The notes under the pieces: generated by a model
The model's database searches: none
What the model was told of the DNA's origin: nothing
The model's input: only the letters and a program-made list of their open reading frames with translations
Translations under genes and position numbers: made by a program
Assembly (NCBI GenBank): GCA_012031415.1
Contig: JAAUTN010000020.1
Location: forward strand, 1-39,862
Length of the DNA: 39,862 nt
Source: Leptolyngbyaceae cyanobacterium SM1_4_3
GTDB taxonomy: Bacteria > Cyanobacteriota > Cyanobacteriia > Elainellales > Elainellaceae
Reading direction: 5' to 3'
Part shown: piece by piece, positions 27,722 through 36,524 of the stretch
How the letters are laid out: each line of letters starts with the position of its first letter
Position numbering within the stretch: position 1 is the stretch's first letter

Positions 27722-29533
27722 ATGAATTGCTCTGATCCTGCCTTGCCTTTCATCGCCGGGCATTTGCGATCGCGCCTAATTTCTTCCCCTTCAATCCACC
27801 GCTCGGCTCGTTGGGTTAGGGCTAGACTAAAATCTATTCTAATTCCGGCGGTTTTACCCGCAGTTCTAGTGGCCTCTCCTGCTTCTGCGGCTGAGCGCAT
27901 CTACTTTTCCTATGGCATCATTGAGCGCTCTATTTCTATTGATTCTTTAGAGACGTATGCCAGACAGGGCACCATTGAGGCTGATCTTGAAGCCTACACT
28001 CGATACGCTAGCTCAGAGCAGTTAGAGCAATTGCGTACCCTGCTCCAAGCTGAAGCAGAACTAAGCCCAGTGGCGATCGCCCAATTTCTTTACACTGACC
28101 AGGGCGAAATCTTGCTCAGGCGGCTAGGCGAAATCATTCAAACTGAAGCTCGTGAATCAGGATTTTATGCCCTTCGCGCTGCCCTAATCTTGGCTGCTGA
28201 TGACCCAGGAGGGCTAACACCGCTCAACGTCCTGAAAAAGTTTCCGGTTGCAGGCATCCGCATTGACCTCAACCGCACCCTGGCAGTCGTCAGCAGTTTA
28301 GAGCAACTGATCAACCAAACTGCTGAAGCCGTCAATGCGATTGAACAACAATCTGCACGAGAGGCAGCCTCCGATCCGATTACTGACCTGTCATCGCCGC
28401 CCGATCCTCGACGGTTAGGGCAGTTTACCTGGCAAAGGCAAACCATTACGCTCAATGACACGAGCCGCGATCGCACCTTTGTCGCCGATGTTTATCTTCC
28501 CCTTGAGGTGACTAGCGACCCAACTTACCCATTAATGCCTGTCCCCTCTGTTCCAGTGATTATCATGTCGCACGGACTGGGTTCAGACCGCACTACCTAT
28601 GCCTACTTAGGAGAACACCTGGCTTCCTACGGTTTTGCAGTTGCCATTCCAGAGCATCCAGGCAGCAATGCTGATCAACTTCGGGCACTAATTGAGGGAA
28701 GAGCCAGCCAGGTGACAGAACCCGCCGAGTTCATCAACCGTCCGCTAGATGTTACTTATCTGCTGGATGAATTGGAAAGGCTAAATCAGTCAGACTTTGC
28801 CTTTCAAGGCAGGCTAGATCTCCGGCAGGTCGGTGTTGTAGGACAGTCCTTTGGAGGTTACACAGCCCTGGCGCTAGCAGGCGCACAGATTAACTTTCAG
28901 CAATTGACAGAGGACTGTGCTGCTGAGGAAAGCACGCTCAATTTGTCACTGCTGCTCCAGTGCCGAGCCGAAGAACTAGTGCTTCCCGCCGCTGACCTGC
29001 GAGACGAGAGAGTTGCAGCTATCATGGCAATCAATCCAATTGGCAGCATTATCTTGGGTCCAGCGGGCTTTAGCGAAATTGACATTCCCGTCATGCTGGT
29101 TTCAGGTAATGCAGACACCATTGCGCCAGCCTTGCTTGAGCAGATTCGTCCGTTTACCTGGCTCACTACGCCCAACAAATATTTATTAATGATGCGCGGC
29201 TCGACTCACTTTTCAACCATTGGTACGTCTGAAATTGGTAGCGAAATCGTGACCCTTCCACCAGAAATTATTGGCCCCAGTCCAGCCCTTGCCCGTAGCT
29301 ATATCAACGCCATGAGTACCGCGTTTTTTCAGCTTCATCTAGCCAAAGACACAGATTACCTGCGCTATCTTGGAGCGGCCTATGCTGAACGCATCAGTGA
29401 ACCTGCCCTGCCCATTGATCTAGTACGATTTTTAACGCCTGCACAACTGGCTCAAGCACTAGGCGAACCGCTAGAATCTTCTAGCAGGCTGCAATCTAAT
29501 TTTTCACCAAATTCTAATCTGTCGCTGAATTAG
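27722..29533 (+). CDS. Exported alpha/beta hydrolase with DUF1400 domain
   Basis: A 603-aa protein. A signal-type segment ILIPAVLPAVLVASPASA (about 39-56) precedes AERIYFSYGIIERSISI. DUF1400 spans about 57-190 (LEAYTRYASSEQLEQLRTLLQ and GIRIDLNRTL). The hydrolase domain has IIMSHGLGSDRTTYAYLGEHLA (oxyanion loop), the nucleophile elbow VGQSFGGYTAL, and a His-containing stretch MRGSTHFSTIG. DUF1400 hydrolases are cyanobacterial and predicted lipases or esterases; the substrate is unknown. The ATG chosen gives a long pre-signal arm; a later in-frame start is possible. Confidence 0.88.
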   Translation: MNCSDPALPFIAGHLRSRLISSPSIHRSARWVRARLKSILIPAVLPAVLVASPASAAERIYFSYGIIERSISIDSLETYARQGTIEADLEAYTRYASSEQLEQLRTLLQAEAELSPVAIAQFLYTDQGEILLRRLGEIIQTEARESGFYALRAALILAADDPGGLTPLNVLKKFPVAGIRIDLNRTLAVVSSLEQLINQTAEAVNAIEQQSAREAASDPITDLSSPPDPRRLGQFTWQRQTITLNDTSRDRTFVADVYLPLEVTSDPTYPLMPVPSVPVIIMSHGLGSDRTTYAYLGEHLASYGFAVAIPEHPGSNADQLRALIEGRASQVTEPAEFINRPLDVTYLLDELERLNQSDFAFQGRLDLRQVGVVGQSFGGYTALALAGAQINFQQLTEDCAAEESTLNLSLLLQCRAEELVLPAADLRDERVAAIMAINPIGSIILGPAGFSEIDIPVMLVSGNADTIAPALLEQIRPFTWLTTPNKYLLMMRGSTHFSTIGTSEIGSEIVTLPPEIIGPSPALARSYINAMSTAFFQLHLAKDTDYLRYLGAAYAERISEPALPIDLVRFLTPAQLAQALGEPLESSSRLQSNFSPNSNLSLN

Positions 29534-29992
29534 AGCGCTGTAGCAATTCTCGACGGGTGAATATATTAGCGGCAGTCGATTGGCAACAATCCAACCTGAT
29601 TTGCCGTCTAGAATGCCGACAGGGTGAGACTTTTCCTCCAAGCCATCTACGCCGGATGAAGATCTCCCCGATGGAAGAATGTATACTGATGGTCTACTTG
29701 CGTTTTCTGGCAGTACATTTCTTTAGTAGAGTACAAAGCTTGAATTTTGAGTTTGCTGTTGTAGTGACAGTCAACTTGGGTCAGGGTAAGGCAAGGTAAG
29801 GGCGATCGCCACTCGATATCGCAAACTCAGCTAGATTTTGCCTACATTCACTTAACTTCTACTCGGTTTAATTCTTCATCTGGATAAAGAGTCTCTGAAA
29901 AAATTCGTCTCAGTGTACGGATGTCTGAGCTACTCAACGTGGTTGAATATTAAGCTTTAAGAGCAGCTTTGTTCCTTGATTCAGCAATCGCT
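29534..29992. other. Intergenic, hydrolase to sensor kinase
   Basis: No convincing gene. A GTG-started frame at 29,557-29,799 (80 aa) has no known motif, poor composition and no ribosome site, so it is not called. One HIP1 site lies near 29,802. Confidence 0.5.
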
Positions 29993-32050
29993 ATGGCTAT
30001 GCTAGGTCAATCCTCCTTTCGCCGGATTCTGCTATCGCGGATTCTAGTACTCAGTATTCCAATTCTCTTGCTGGGAGTAGGAGTGACCTTTCGTAAGGCT
30101 CGTACCAGCCTGCTGTACACTGCTCGTCAAAACCTCGCCGAGAGCGCAATTCGCAAAGCAGAAGACATTCAGTCCTCAATTAAGGCGTTGCAAACGAATC
30201 TAGCCACTGCAAGTCGCACCTCCATCTTGCAAGCAGGACAACCTGAAACTATCCAGACCTACCTAAATCAACTCGCAACCGATCTGCCCACCGAAATTCA
30301 TTGTCTTCAGTTGATTGATTGGCAAACAGGTGATCTGACCGCTACAACCTGTGGAAATCAGCCCATCCTCTCTCAAGTTGAGATGCCCTGGTCTACCCAG
30401 CAAGGTGAACTCAGTGCCGACAGTTTTTACCTCAATACGCTGTTGAACAAGCGAGCTACACTAGACGGACAATCTGAACCGGACAGCGAATCTGCTCCAC
30501 CTGACCCAACAGAATTTGCCACCGAGTTAAATCTGATCATTAGTACCCCCGTTTATGACCAGAACGGGAAACTACGCTATACGCTGGCTGCTCAATCGGT
30601 TCTCCAGCAGCGGGAAAGCGGTGAGCCAGGTTCGCTGCTGGGCTACACCACAATCATTGACCAGGATGGTGTTTTTCTAGCGCATCCGTTAGTTAGCCGG
30701 GTCGGGCAAAATATTAAAGACGAGCCAGATGCCGATCGCTTTGAGAATATCGTCAACAACGTCCTACGAGGCGATGACCCTAACGTTCGTCATATTTTTA
30801 ACTTTGTTGGAGACAGAGAAGAGTGGCTAGCTGGCTACAGCCCCATTCACATCAACATTAGCCCAACCGAAGATCGGGTCTGGACAGTCCTGGCTGTAAC
30901 CCGCTTGGACAGCGCTCTGCACGGCTTGGAAGACATCAAGCGCATCCTGGTAATTTTAACTACAGGGCTGTTGGCTGCTCACCTTTTAGCTATGCTTTAC
31001 ATGGCCAGAGATTTAGCTCTACCCATTGAGCAATTGGGGAAGTATGCCCGTCACATTCATAAACGGGACCCCTTGCAACGTGCGCCCAAGAATTTTCGGA
31101 TTCGAGAACTCAACCATCTCGCTGAAGTCCTCGATAACATGGTGAGGCGACTGGAGGAGCGGGCTAAAGAGCTAGAGGCAGCATGGCAGGAAGCAGAAGC
31201 TGCTAACCAACTCAAAAGCGAATTTCTGGCTAATACTTCCCATGAACTCAGGACACCGCTAAATGCGATCATCGGCTGCATTCGCTTGGTTCGAGATGAC
31301 TGCTGCGATACGCCTGAAGAAGAGGTAGAGTTTCTTGATCGAGCAGATGAGGCCGCGATCCACTTGCTCAAAATCATTAATGATCTGCTGGACATTGCCA
31401 AAATTGAGGCTGGAACCCTTTCCCTTTCATTTGAGCTAATCGACCTGCGGCGGACTCTTCAAGAGGTCATTGATCTGCAAAGTATGCAGATTCATGAGAA
31501 GGGGCTGAGGCTGGGCGTACCAGAGATGACAGAGCCAGTTATGGTTCGCTCTGATCCGGCGAAGCTAAAGCAAGTGCTGCTGAATGTTATCTATAACGCA
31601 ATTAAGTTTACGGATCATGGCAGTATCACGGTTGACACTCGTATTGAAACCGCAGTGGATTCCGTTCAAACTGCTCACTCTAACGGACATCGCACAGACG
31701 AAACGCCTGCTAATCCTGAAGCGTGGGTAATTATTTCAGTTCAAGATACGGGTATTGGGATCGACCCGACCCAACAACATAAATTGTTTCGCCCTTTTGT
31801 TATGGTTGATGGTACGACAACGCGCAAATTTGAAGGAACTGGTTTAGGGTTGGCTATTTCTCGAAATTTGATTGAGTTGATGGGGGGCAGCATTACGCTA
31901 CACAGCGCTGGGGTGGGTCAGGGTACCACTGTAGAAATTGCACTACCGATCGCCAGTATGTCTCAACTTCCTGCGGCTTCTCCTGCGGAACCTGAAATCT
32001 CTCAGAAGCCAATTGCTGAGGCCGTTACGGAACATCCGGCTGTACGATAG
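29993..32050 (+). CDS. Membrane sensor histidine kinase (Cache-HAMP-HisKA-HATPase)
   Basis: A 685-aa protein from the ATG at 29,993; a TTG at 29,969 would extend it. Membrane segment 1 is ILVLSIPILLLGVGVTF. A dCache-type extracellular domain follows (about residues 35-310, with GYTTIIDQDGVFLAHPL). Segment 2 is ILVILTTGLLAAHLLAMLYM, then HAMP (ALPIEQLGKYARHIHKRD). HisKA has the intact NTSHELRTPLNAIIG (His417). HATPase_c has NVIYNAIKFTD, DTGIGIDP and GTGLGLAIS. The last 30 residues are Pro/Ala/Glu-rich. It likely senses a small external ligand and phosphorylates an unlinked response regulator; none is in the window. Confidence 0.92.
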   Translation: MAMLGQSSFRRILLSRILVLSIPILLLGVGVTFRKARTSLLYTARQNLAESAIRKAEDIQSSIKALQTNLATASRTSILQAGQPETIQTYLNQLATDLPTEIHCLQLIDWQTGDLTATTCGNQPILSQVEMPWSTQQGELSADSFYLNTLLNKRATLDGQSEPDSESAPPDPTEFATELNLIISTPVYDQNGKLRYTLAAQSVLQQRESGEPGSLLGYTTIIDQDGVFLAHPLVSRVGQNIKDEPDADRFENIVNNVLRGDDPNVRHIFNFVGDREEWLAGYSPIHINISPTEDRVWTVLAVTRLDSALHGLEDIKRILVILTTGLLAAHLLAMLYMARDLALPIEQLGKYARHIHKRDPLQRAPKNFRIRELNHLAEVLDNMVRRLEERAKELEAAWQEAEAANQLKSEFLANTSHELRTPLNAIIGCIRLVRDDCCDTPEEEVEFLDRADEAAIHLLKIINDLLDIAKIEAGTLSLSFELIDLRRTLQEVIDLQSMQIHEKGLRLGVPEMTEPVMVRSDPAKLKQVLLNVIYNAIKFTDHGSITVDTRIETAVDSVQTAHSNGHRTDETPANPEAWVIISVQDTGIGIDPTQQHKLFRPFVMVDGTTTRKFEGTGLGLAISRNLIELMGGSITLHSAGVGQGTTVEIALPIASMSQLPAASPAEPEISQKPIAEAVTEHPAVR

Positions 32051-32108
32051 CGATCGCCCAATCCCTACGGGATTTACCCTAAAACTAAGCTGTGACGCTG
32101 CACTAGTG

Positions 32109-33146
32109 CTAGGGTACGTTCACGACCTGACCGCCCTGATTGAGGGAAGCAGTTAGCGCTGAGAGAATCTGCACTAGCTTTGCGCCAACCCAACCAGAGG
32201 AAATTTCAGAGGGGCGATCGTGGGCAATGCAGTCCAGGAAGTGATCACAAACTTGTTGTAGCGGTTCAGCAGGCTCTAGCGCTAACGCTTCACTGCTCTG
32301 ACCTGCGGGAATAAAGTACTGTTCAACCTGCTCTAGATTTCCCCGCTGGAGCGTTAGAGGGGAAGCAGCTAGCTCATCAAAAATCAGCGTTCCCTGACTG
32401 CCAGCCACACAGAGCCGCCTTTGCTTGTCAGGATTAAACCAGCAGAGGTGAATAAATGCCTGAAAGCCGCTAGGGTAGATTAGTTTCAGCCACACCAGAT
32501 CAGACAATCCCTGAGGAAATAGCTGTGCATTGGGTGATTGAGACTGTAGCCAAACCGTACCCTGTGCTTGTACTTGGGTGGGTGCTTGATTCAACCAGTG
32601 GTTAAAAATGGCGATGTCGTGAATTGCCAAATCCCAAAGTGCATCAACGTCTTGACGGATGGGGCCGAGATGGGTTCGGGTAGCGTAGCCATAGCGAAGA
32701 TCTCCCAATACTCCAGATTGAACGGTTCTTTTGCCTTGCCGCACCGCTGGATGAAACAGATAGGTGTGATCAATTACAAGCTGCCGCTGATGTTGTTCAG
32801 CAAGCTGGCAAAGTTTGAGTGATTCTGCCCCGTCTAACGTCAATGGCTTTTCTGAAAGCACGTGATGTCCCTGCTCCAGCGCAGCCTGAATTAGCACGGC
32901 ATGGATTGTTGCTGGAGTAGCGATCGCCACCCCCTGCACTTCCGGCAGCCGCATCACCGCCGCCCAATCAGTACTTAATTTAACGTTGTCTAAAGGGAAC
33001 CGTTCTGCTAAGACATGGAGGCGATCGCCCTCAGGATCAACCACCGCCACCAGTCGAGCCTTCGGATGCTCCAAAAAATTGCGAACCAGATGTACACCCC
33101 ATCGCCCTGCCCCAAACACTGCAATGCCAATCTTTTCGTCCCTCAT
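32109..33146 (-). CDS. Gfo/Idh/MocA-family oxidoreductase
   Basis: A 345-aa NAD(P)-dependent oxidoreductase. The Rossmann motif is IAVFGAGRWGVHLVRNFL near the N-terminus. The catalytic region VLSEKPLTLD (EKP, about residue 99) and the conserved WDLAIHDIAIFNHWL follow. The sugar or cyclitol substrate cannot be told. The start ATG lies inside the CATCCYT repeat. It is 10 bp downstream of rnc on the same strand, so they are likely co-transcribed. It ends 58 bp from the convergent sensor kinase gene. Confidence 0.9.
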   Translation of the reverse strand: MRDEKIGIAVFGAGRWGVHLVRNFLEHPKARLVAVVDPEGDRLHVLAERFPLDNVKLSTDWAAVMRLPEVQGVAIATPATIHAVLIQAALEQGHHVLSEKPLTLDGAESLKLCQLAEQHQRQLVIDHTYLFHPAVRQGKRTVQSGVLGDLRYGYATRTHLGPIRQDVDALWDLAIHDIAIFNHWLNQAPTQVQAQGTVWLQSQSPNAQLFPQGLSDLVWLKLIYPSGFQAFIHLCWFNPDKQRRLCVAGSQGTLIFDELAASPLTLQRGNLEQVEQYFIPAGQSSEALALEPAEPLQQVCDHFLDCIAHDRPSEISSGWVGAKLVQILSALTASLNQGGQVVNVP

Positions 33147-33164
33147 CCTTCATCCCTCATCCTT
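33137..33164. repeat. CATCCYT heptamer repeat at the rnc/oxidoreductase junction
   Basis: Units CGTCCCT, CATCCTT, CATCCCT, CATCCTT. They fill the 10-bp gap between rnc and the oxidoreductase gene, provide the ATG of the latter (33,144-33,146) and include bases of the rnc stop codon (33,157-33,159). Confidence 0.8.
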
Positions 33165-33882
33165 CCCCTACCTCTCCCTGCCGCAATGCCAAAAACGCAA
33201 CTTTGGCGGCCGCCTGTTCTGCCGCCTTTTTGGATTGCCCTTTGCCCTGCCCCCATTGTTGCCCTTGAAACCAGACTTCTGCCATAAATCGTTCGTTGTC
33301 GCCGTAGTTCTGACCAATCTCGGTGACGCGGTATTCGGGCAGCATCTGGTAGTAAGTTTGCGTCCAGGCTTGCAGTGCGCCTTTGTAATTTTGCAGAGTA
33401 GGGTCGCGCAGAACCGTTTCGGTTGCTTCCTGCAAGTGAGAATCGAGCCAGGGATGAATCAGGTTCAGACCGTGTGTACTAAGGTAGAGTGCTGCTAAAA
33501 CGGCTTCTAGGGCATCTGCCAAACGGGTTTCTCGCCCAACTTTGTCTCGTGAGGCGCTATTCCCAACCAGCAGATAGCGGTCAAACCCGTAAGCGTCGGC
33601 GATCGCTGCTAGAGAGCGATCGCTCACTAAAACCGCTCGAATTGCCGAAAGTACCCCTTCACTAGACTGAGGATAAGTTTTAAATAAAAATTCTGCTGCT
33701 GCTAGCTTGACGACCGCATCTCCGACAAATTCTAGCCGTTCATAGTTTGCCTCAGGCGAAGCAGTTGGATGAGTCAGTGCTAAATCTAACAGATCCCACT
33801 TAACCGGAGAGTCGGATGGCAGTCCAAGCCTTTCTACCAGTTGACGAAGCTGCTTTGGGCGACGGGGATCAATCAGAGACAT
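33157..33882 (-). CDS. rnc: Ribonuclease III
   Basis: A 241-aa endonuclease that cleaves double-stranded RNA in rRNA and mRNA processing. The signature YERLEFVGDAVVKL (about residues 43-56) has the catalytic Glu and Asp. DALEAVLAALYLS holds the second metal-binding acidic residues. The C-terminal dsRBD (about 160-235) has YKGALQAWTQTYYQMLPEY and GQGKGQSKKAAEQAAA. It starts 30 bp after the 3' end of rnpB on the same strand, putting two RNA-processing genes together. Confidence 0.95.
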   Translation of the reverse strand: MSLIDPRRPKQLRQLVERLGLPSDSPVKWDLLDLALTHPTASPEANYERLEFVGDAVVKLAAAEFLFKTYPQSSEGVLSAIRAVLVSDRSLAAIADAYGFDRYLLVGNSASRDKVGRETRLADALEAVLAALYLSTHGLNLIHPWLDSHLQEATETVLRDPTLQNYKGALQAWTQTYYQMLPEYRVTEIGQNYGDNERFMAEVWFQGQQWGQGKGQSKKAAEQAAAKVAFLALRQGEVGEG

Positions 33883-33912
33883 TCAGCCTGAACCTGGACA
33901 TGAGGGAATAGA

Positions 33913-34314
33913 AAAAAGGGAAGAGTCGGACATAAGCCGGGTTCTGTTCTTCTAGCAGAAAAACTGCTAAAAGGGCAGTTATCTATCTGGGATGCCTGTT
34001 ACCAGACACCTCTAGCGGGTTTCGCAGAAACGGATTGCCCGTTTCTACCCGGAGCCGGAAAAAGACCAACCGTTGCTCCTTCGACCTTGCTCCCAACCGG
34101 GGTTTACCGAGCCAGCGCCTCTCGACGCTGCTGGTGCGCTCTTACCGCACCCTTGCACCCTTACCTGTGAGTTTGAACCTCCATCGGCGGTATGTTTCTG
34201 TGGCACTTTCCTCACGGTCGCCCGCACTGGGCGTTACCCAGCAAGTTTGGTCCTTGGGGAGCCCGGACTTTCCTCAGACTTGCGTCCGTAACCGCCTGCG
34301 CCTACTCTTCCCTT
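33913..34314 (-). ncRNA. rnpB: RNase P RNA
   Basis: A catalytic RNA of about 402 nt that matures tRNA 5' ends. On the minus strand, near the 5' end, come GAGGAAAGTCCGGGCTCC (about 34,250-34,275), then AGATAGATAACTGCCC, and near the 3' end ACAGAACCCGGCTTA. AAGGGAAGAGT at the 5' end pairs with ACTCTTCCCTT at the 3' end to form P1, followed by a U run (33,912-33,917) that can act as terminator. Ends are estimated from P1. The region contains no protein gene. Confidence 0.96.
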
Positions 34315-34377
34315 GATTCAAGTCTATAGCACGGGATGAATCGGTTGTGAGGGGCAAACCTCTTGGCTAGACTAATA

Positions 34378-34414
34378 AAAAATCTGCCCCGCGTATTGTA
34401 TGGGGCAGATTTTT
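34378..34414. terminator. Bidirectional terminator
   Basis: AAAAATCTGCCCC (34,378-34,390) is a perfect reverse complement of GGGGCAGATTTTT (34,402-34,414) with an 11-base loop. With A and T runs at both ends, it can stop transcription of the 69-aa gene (leftward) and also rightward transcription. Confidence 0.85.
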
Positions 34415-34442
34415 ACTGGTTCGTTGACGCTAGATGCCTGGA

Positions 34443-34652
34443 CTATGCGCTATGGCTGTATTCTGCGTCTATTTCCATCCAGGAGGAAGAAAGATCTTCA
34501 ATAATGCTGCCTTGAACTGCGCCTGAACCTTTGAGCAGATGCACTTTGAGCGTAGGTAAGTATGTACCGTTGAGCATCAGGTGTCCATAACCCGTAACCT
34601 TGCCAATCCATCCGGTTTTACGGTGAACTGCGTAATCTTCAACATTTAGCAT
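34443..34652 (-). CDS. Conserved small hypothetical protein (69 aa)
   Basis: Starts MLNVEDYAVHRKTGWIGKV and continues GYGHLMLNGTYLPTLKVHLL and a short acidic C-terminus. I cannot name its family. The beta-rich look (short alternating hydrophobic strands with Gly turns) suggests a small barrel, as in KOW/SH3-like proteins; this is inference. A terminator follows it, indicating its own transcript. Confidence 0.7.
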   Translation of the reverse strand: MLNVEDYAVHRKTGWIGKVTGYGHLMLNGTYLPTLKVHLLKGSGAVQGSIIEDLSSSWMEIDAEYSHSA

Positions 34653-34744
34653 TGCTCTGACTCCTCGTTTTGTGTCCTAACTTTTGTTAGTCAATCAAAA
34701 GCAACCACCCAATTAAATTCCTGAAGTTTGGAACTTATGGTGTC

Positions 34745-36049
34745 CTACGCTACGCGATTCTTCTTGGTGGCGATCGCCGTAGGAACAGATGACTTTGCTT
34801 GAACCGCAGTTGCTTGGGCAAGCAAGCTGGTATAAAGCTGACCCAGGTTAGCGGCGACGCTCTGCCAGCTAAAGGCGATCTCAACTCGCTGTCGAGCGGT
34901 TTCACCAAGCTGGTTCCGCCAGGCGGGATCGCTGAGGATGCGATCGATCGCAGCAGCAAACCCTAACTCATCTTTGGGTGGCACCAGCAATCCGGTAACT
35001 TCAGGAACAACGGTAAACTTTAGCCCGCCAACACTGCTGGCAATGACTGGGGTACGGCTAGCCATTGCCTCCAGCGGCACCAAGCCAAACGGCTCGTAGT
35101 GGCTAGGGACGACGCACACATCTGCTGCGGCATAGTGCTGCGGCAAGTTAGAATCGCCCAAACGACCAGGGAAAATTGTGATTGGGCCGAGTCCCAGTTC
35201 TGAGACAAGGCTGCCGATGCGATCGCGCTCTTTGCCATCAGACTGTCCCGGTCGGCTACCGCCGCCGATGATCAGCCTCAAATTACCCTGATCTCGCAAG
35301 CTAGATTTGGCAACCGCCCGCACCAAAGTTTCAATGCCCTTACGGGGATCAAAGCGACCCACGTAGAGGACGACCTTAGCTTCGGGGTCAATTCCTAGCT
35401 GCTGCCGCGCTTCCAGTCGGCTAATATTGCCAAACTTTTCTAAGTCTGTGCCGCAGGGGATCACCTCAATCTTGCCTTTCTTAGAAACCAGAGTCCTCAT
35501 ATGCTCTTGCTCCTGAGGGCTGGTTGCGACAACGCAATCAATCGTTTCCAGGCAAGCTTTTTCGACCTCTAGACGCTGGGTGGCGATCGCTGGAATATCG
35601 CTCACCGTGTTGTACTTAATTGCACCCAGCGAGTGGTAAGTATGCAACTGAACCAGGGGTTGAAACTGCTTTAGCTGCATTCCGACCCACGCCGCCAACC
35701 AATAGTGAGTGTGAATCAGGGAGTATTGCACCCCTTCCCGCTGCTGAAACTGCTGAAACTGCTCCACAAACTCTGGGAGATGGTCGAGCAAATGATCCCG
35801 ATTCATAAATGCGGCAGGACCAGCCTTTACCCGAATTGTTCGACAATTGGGCAAGTGCTGAACAATTGCAGCTTGGCTAGGATCATTCCGGCGAGTAAAC
35901 ATATCAACCTGCCAGCCCTGCTGAGCTAGCGTCAGTCCAACCTGACGAACATATACATTTTCCCCTCCAGCCTCTTCCTGCCCGATCTCAGCAGCAGGAT
36001 CACCACAAACAGAAATTAAAGCAACTCGCTTTTCTTGAGTCAGGAGCAT
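34745..36049 (-). CDS. GT4-family glycosyltransferase
   Basis: A 434-aa retaining GT-B enzyme. The N-terminal acceptor domain has VALISVCGDP, GGENVYVRQVGLTLAQQG and IHTHYWLAAWVG. The C-terminal donor domain has VLYVGRFDPRKGIETLVRA, AADVCVVPSHYEPFGLVPLEAMA (the E(x7)E motif) and TGLLVPPKD. It resembles sucrose-phosphate synthase-like and MshA-like glycosyltransferases, so the product is unsettled. It probably acts at the cytoplasmic side in polysaccharide or glycolipid synthesis. Gene standing alone, 92 bp upstream of the 69-aa gene. Confidence 0.88.
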   Translation of the reverse strand: MLLTQEKRVALISVCGDPAAEIGQEEAGGENVYVRQVGLTLAQQGWQVDMFTRRNDPSQAAIVQHLPNCRTIRVKAGPAAFMNRDHLLDHLPEFVEQFQQFQQREGVQYSLIHTHYWLAAWVGMQLKQFQPLVQLHTYHSLGAIKYNTVSDIPAIATQRLEVEKACLETIDCVVATSPQEQEHMRTLVSKKGKIEVIPCGTDLEKFGNISRLEARQQLGIDPEAKVVLYVGRFDPRKGIETLVRAVAKSSLRDQGNLRLIIGGGSRPGQSDGKERDRIGSLVSELGLGPITIFPGRLGDSNLPQHYAAADVCVVPSHYEPFGLVPLEAMASRTPVIASSVGGLKFTVVPEVTGLLVPPKDELGFAAAIDRILSDPAWRNQLGETARQRVEIAFSWQSVAANLGQLYTSLLAQATAVQAKSSVPTAIATKKNRVA

Positions 36050-36524
36050 GGTAGATTATTTCACCCTAAACGACTAACCCGACCCTAAGCTCTGAATCTA
36101 AGGCAACGCAAACTTCTCCCCAGAGCCAAGGGCAGGTATAAGAAGACGACTCTTTACCAACCAGGAACACTGACGAGAACAGGATGCTGCTGTATGGCAA
36201 TCATAAAATGCCAATCTTGCAGACTTCATCACCAAAGGCCAACGGAGCTAGTTGACGGGCAAGGACTTAGATAAAGTCCCCTCTAAGTTGATGCACCAAA
36301 TTAAATGAAAAATACGCATACATCAATTGAGATGTGCCCCAATTAAACCCCCCGTCTCAACATCAATCTGAAAGCAAATAGCTAAACAGAAGTGATTGAA
36401 TTTGGCTAAGCTTTGGTAACTGTAAAAATACCGTAAAGCTACGAAGAGGTCAATCTTTTTTTTTCTACAAAAATTTTTTAGGTTAAACACTCAAGCGTCG
36501 CAAACTATTAGAACCCTGATGGAC
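36050..36524. other. AT-rich intergenic region, glycosyltransferase to kdpD end
   Basis: No gene seen. A T-rich tract and an A/T-rich near-palindrome (36,450-36,480) lie near the kdpD stop. No conventional terminator hairpin is found. Confidence 0.5.

Noticed and set aside
29557-29799. GTG-started 80-aa frame
   Set aside because: No ribosome site, no motif, atypical composition.
32060-32085. AATCCC/GGGATT hairpin between the sensor kinase and oxidoreductase genes
   Set aside because: Stem of only six pairs and no U tract on either strand.
34035-34316. Protein-coding frames inside the RNase P RNA
   Set aside because: The conserved RNA motifs and P1 pairing explain the sequence.
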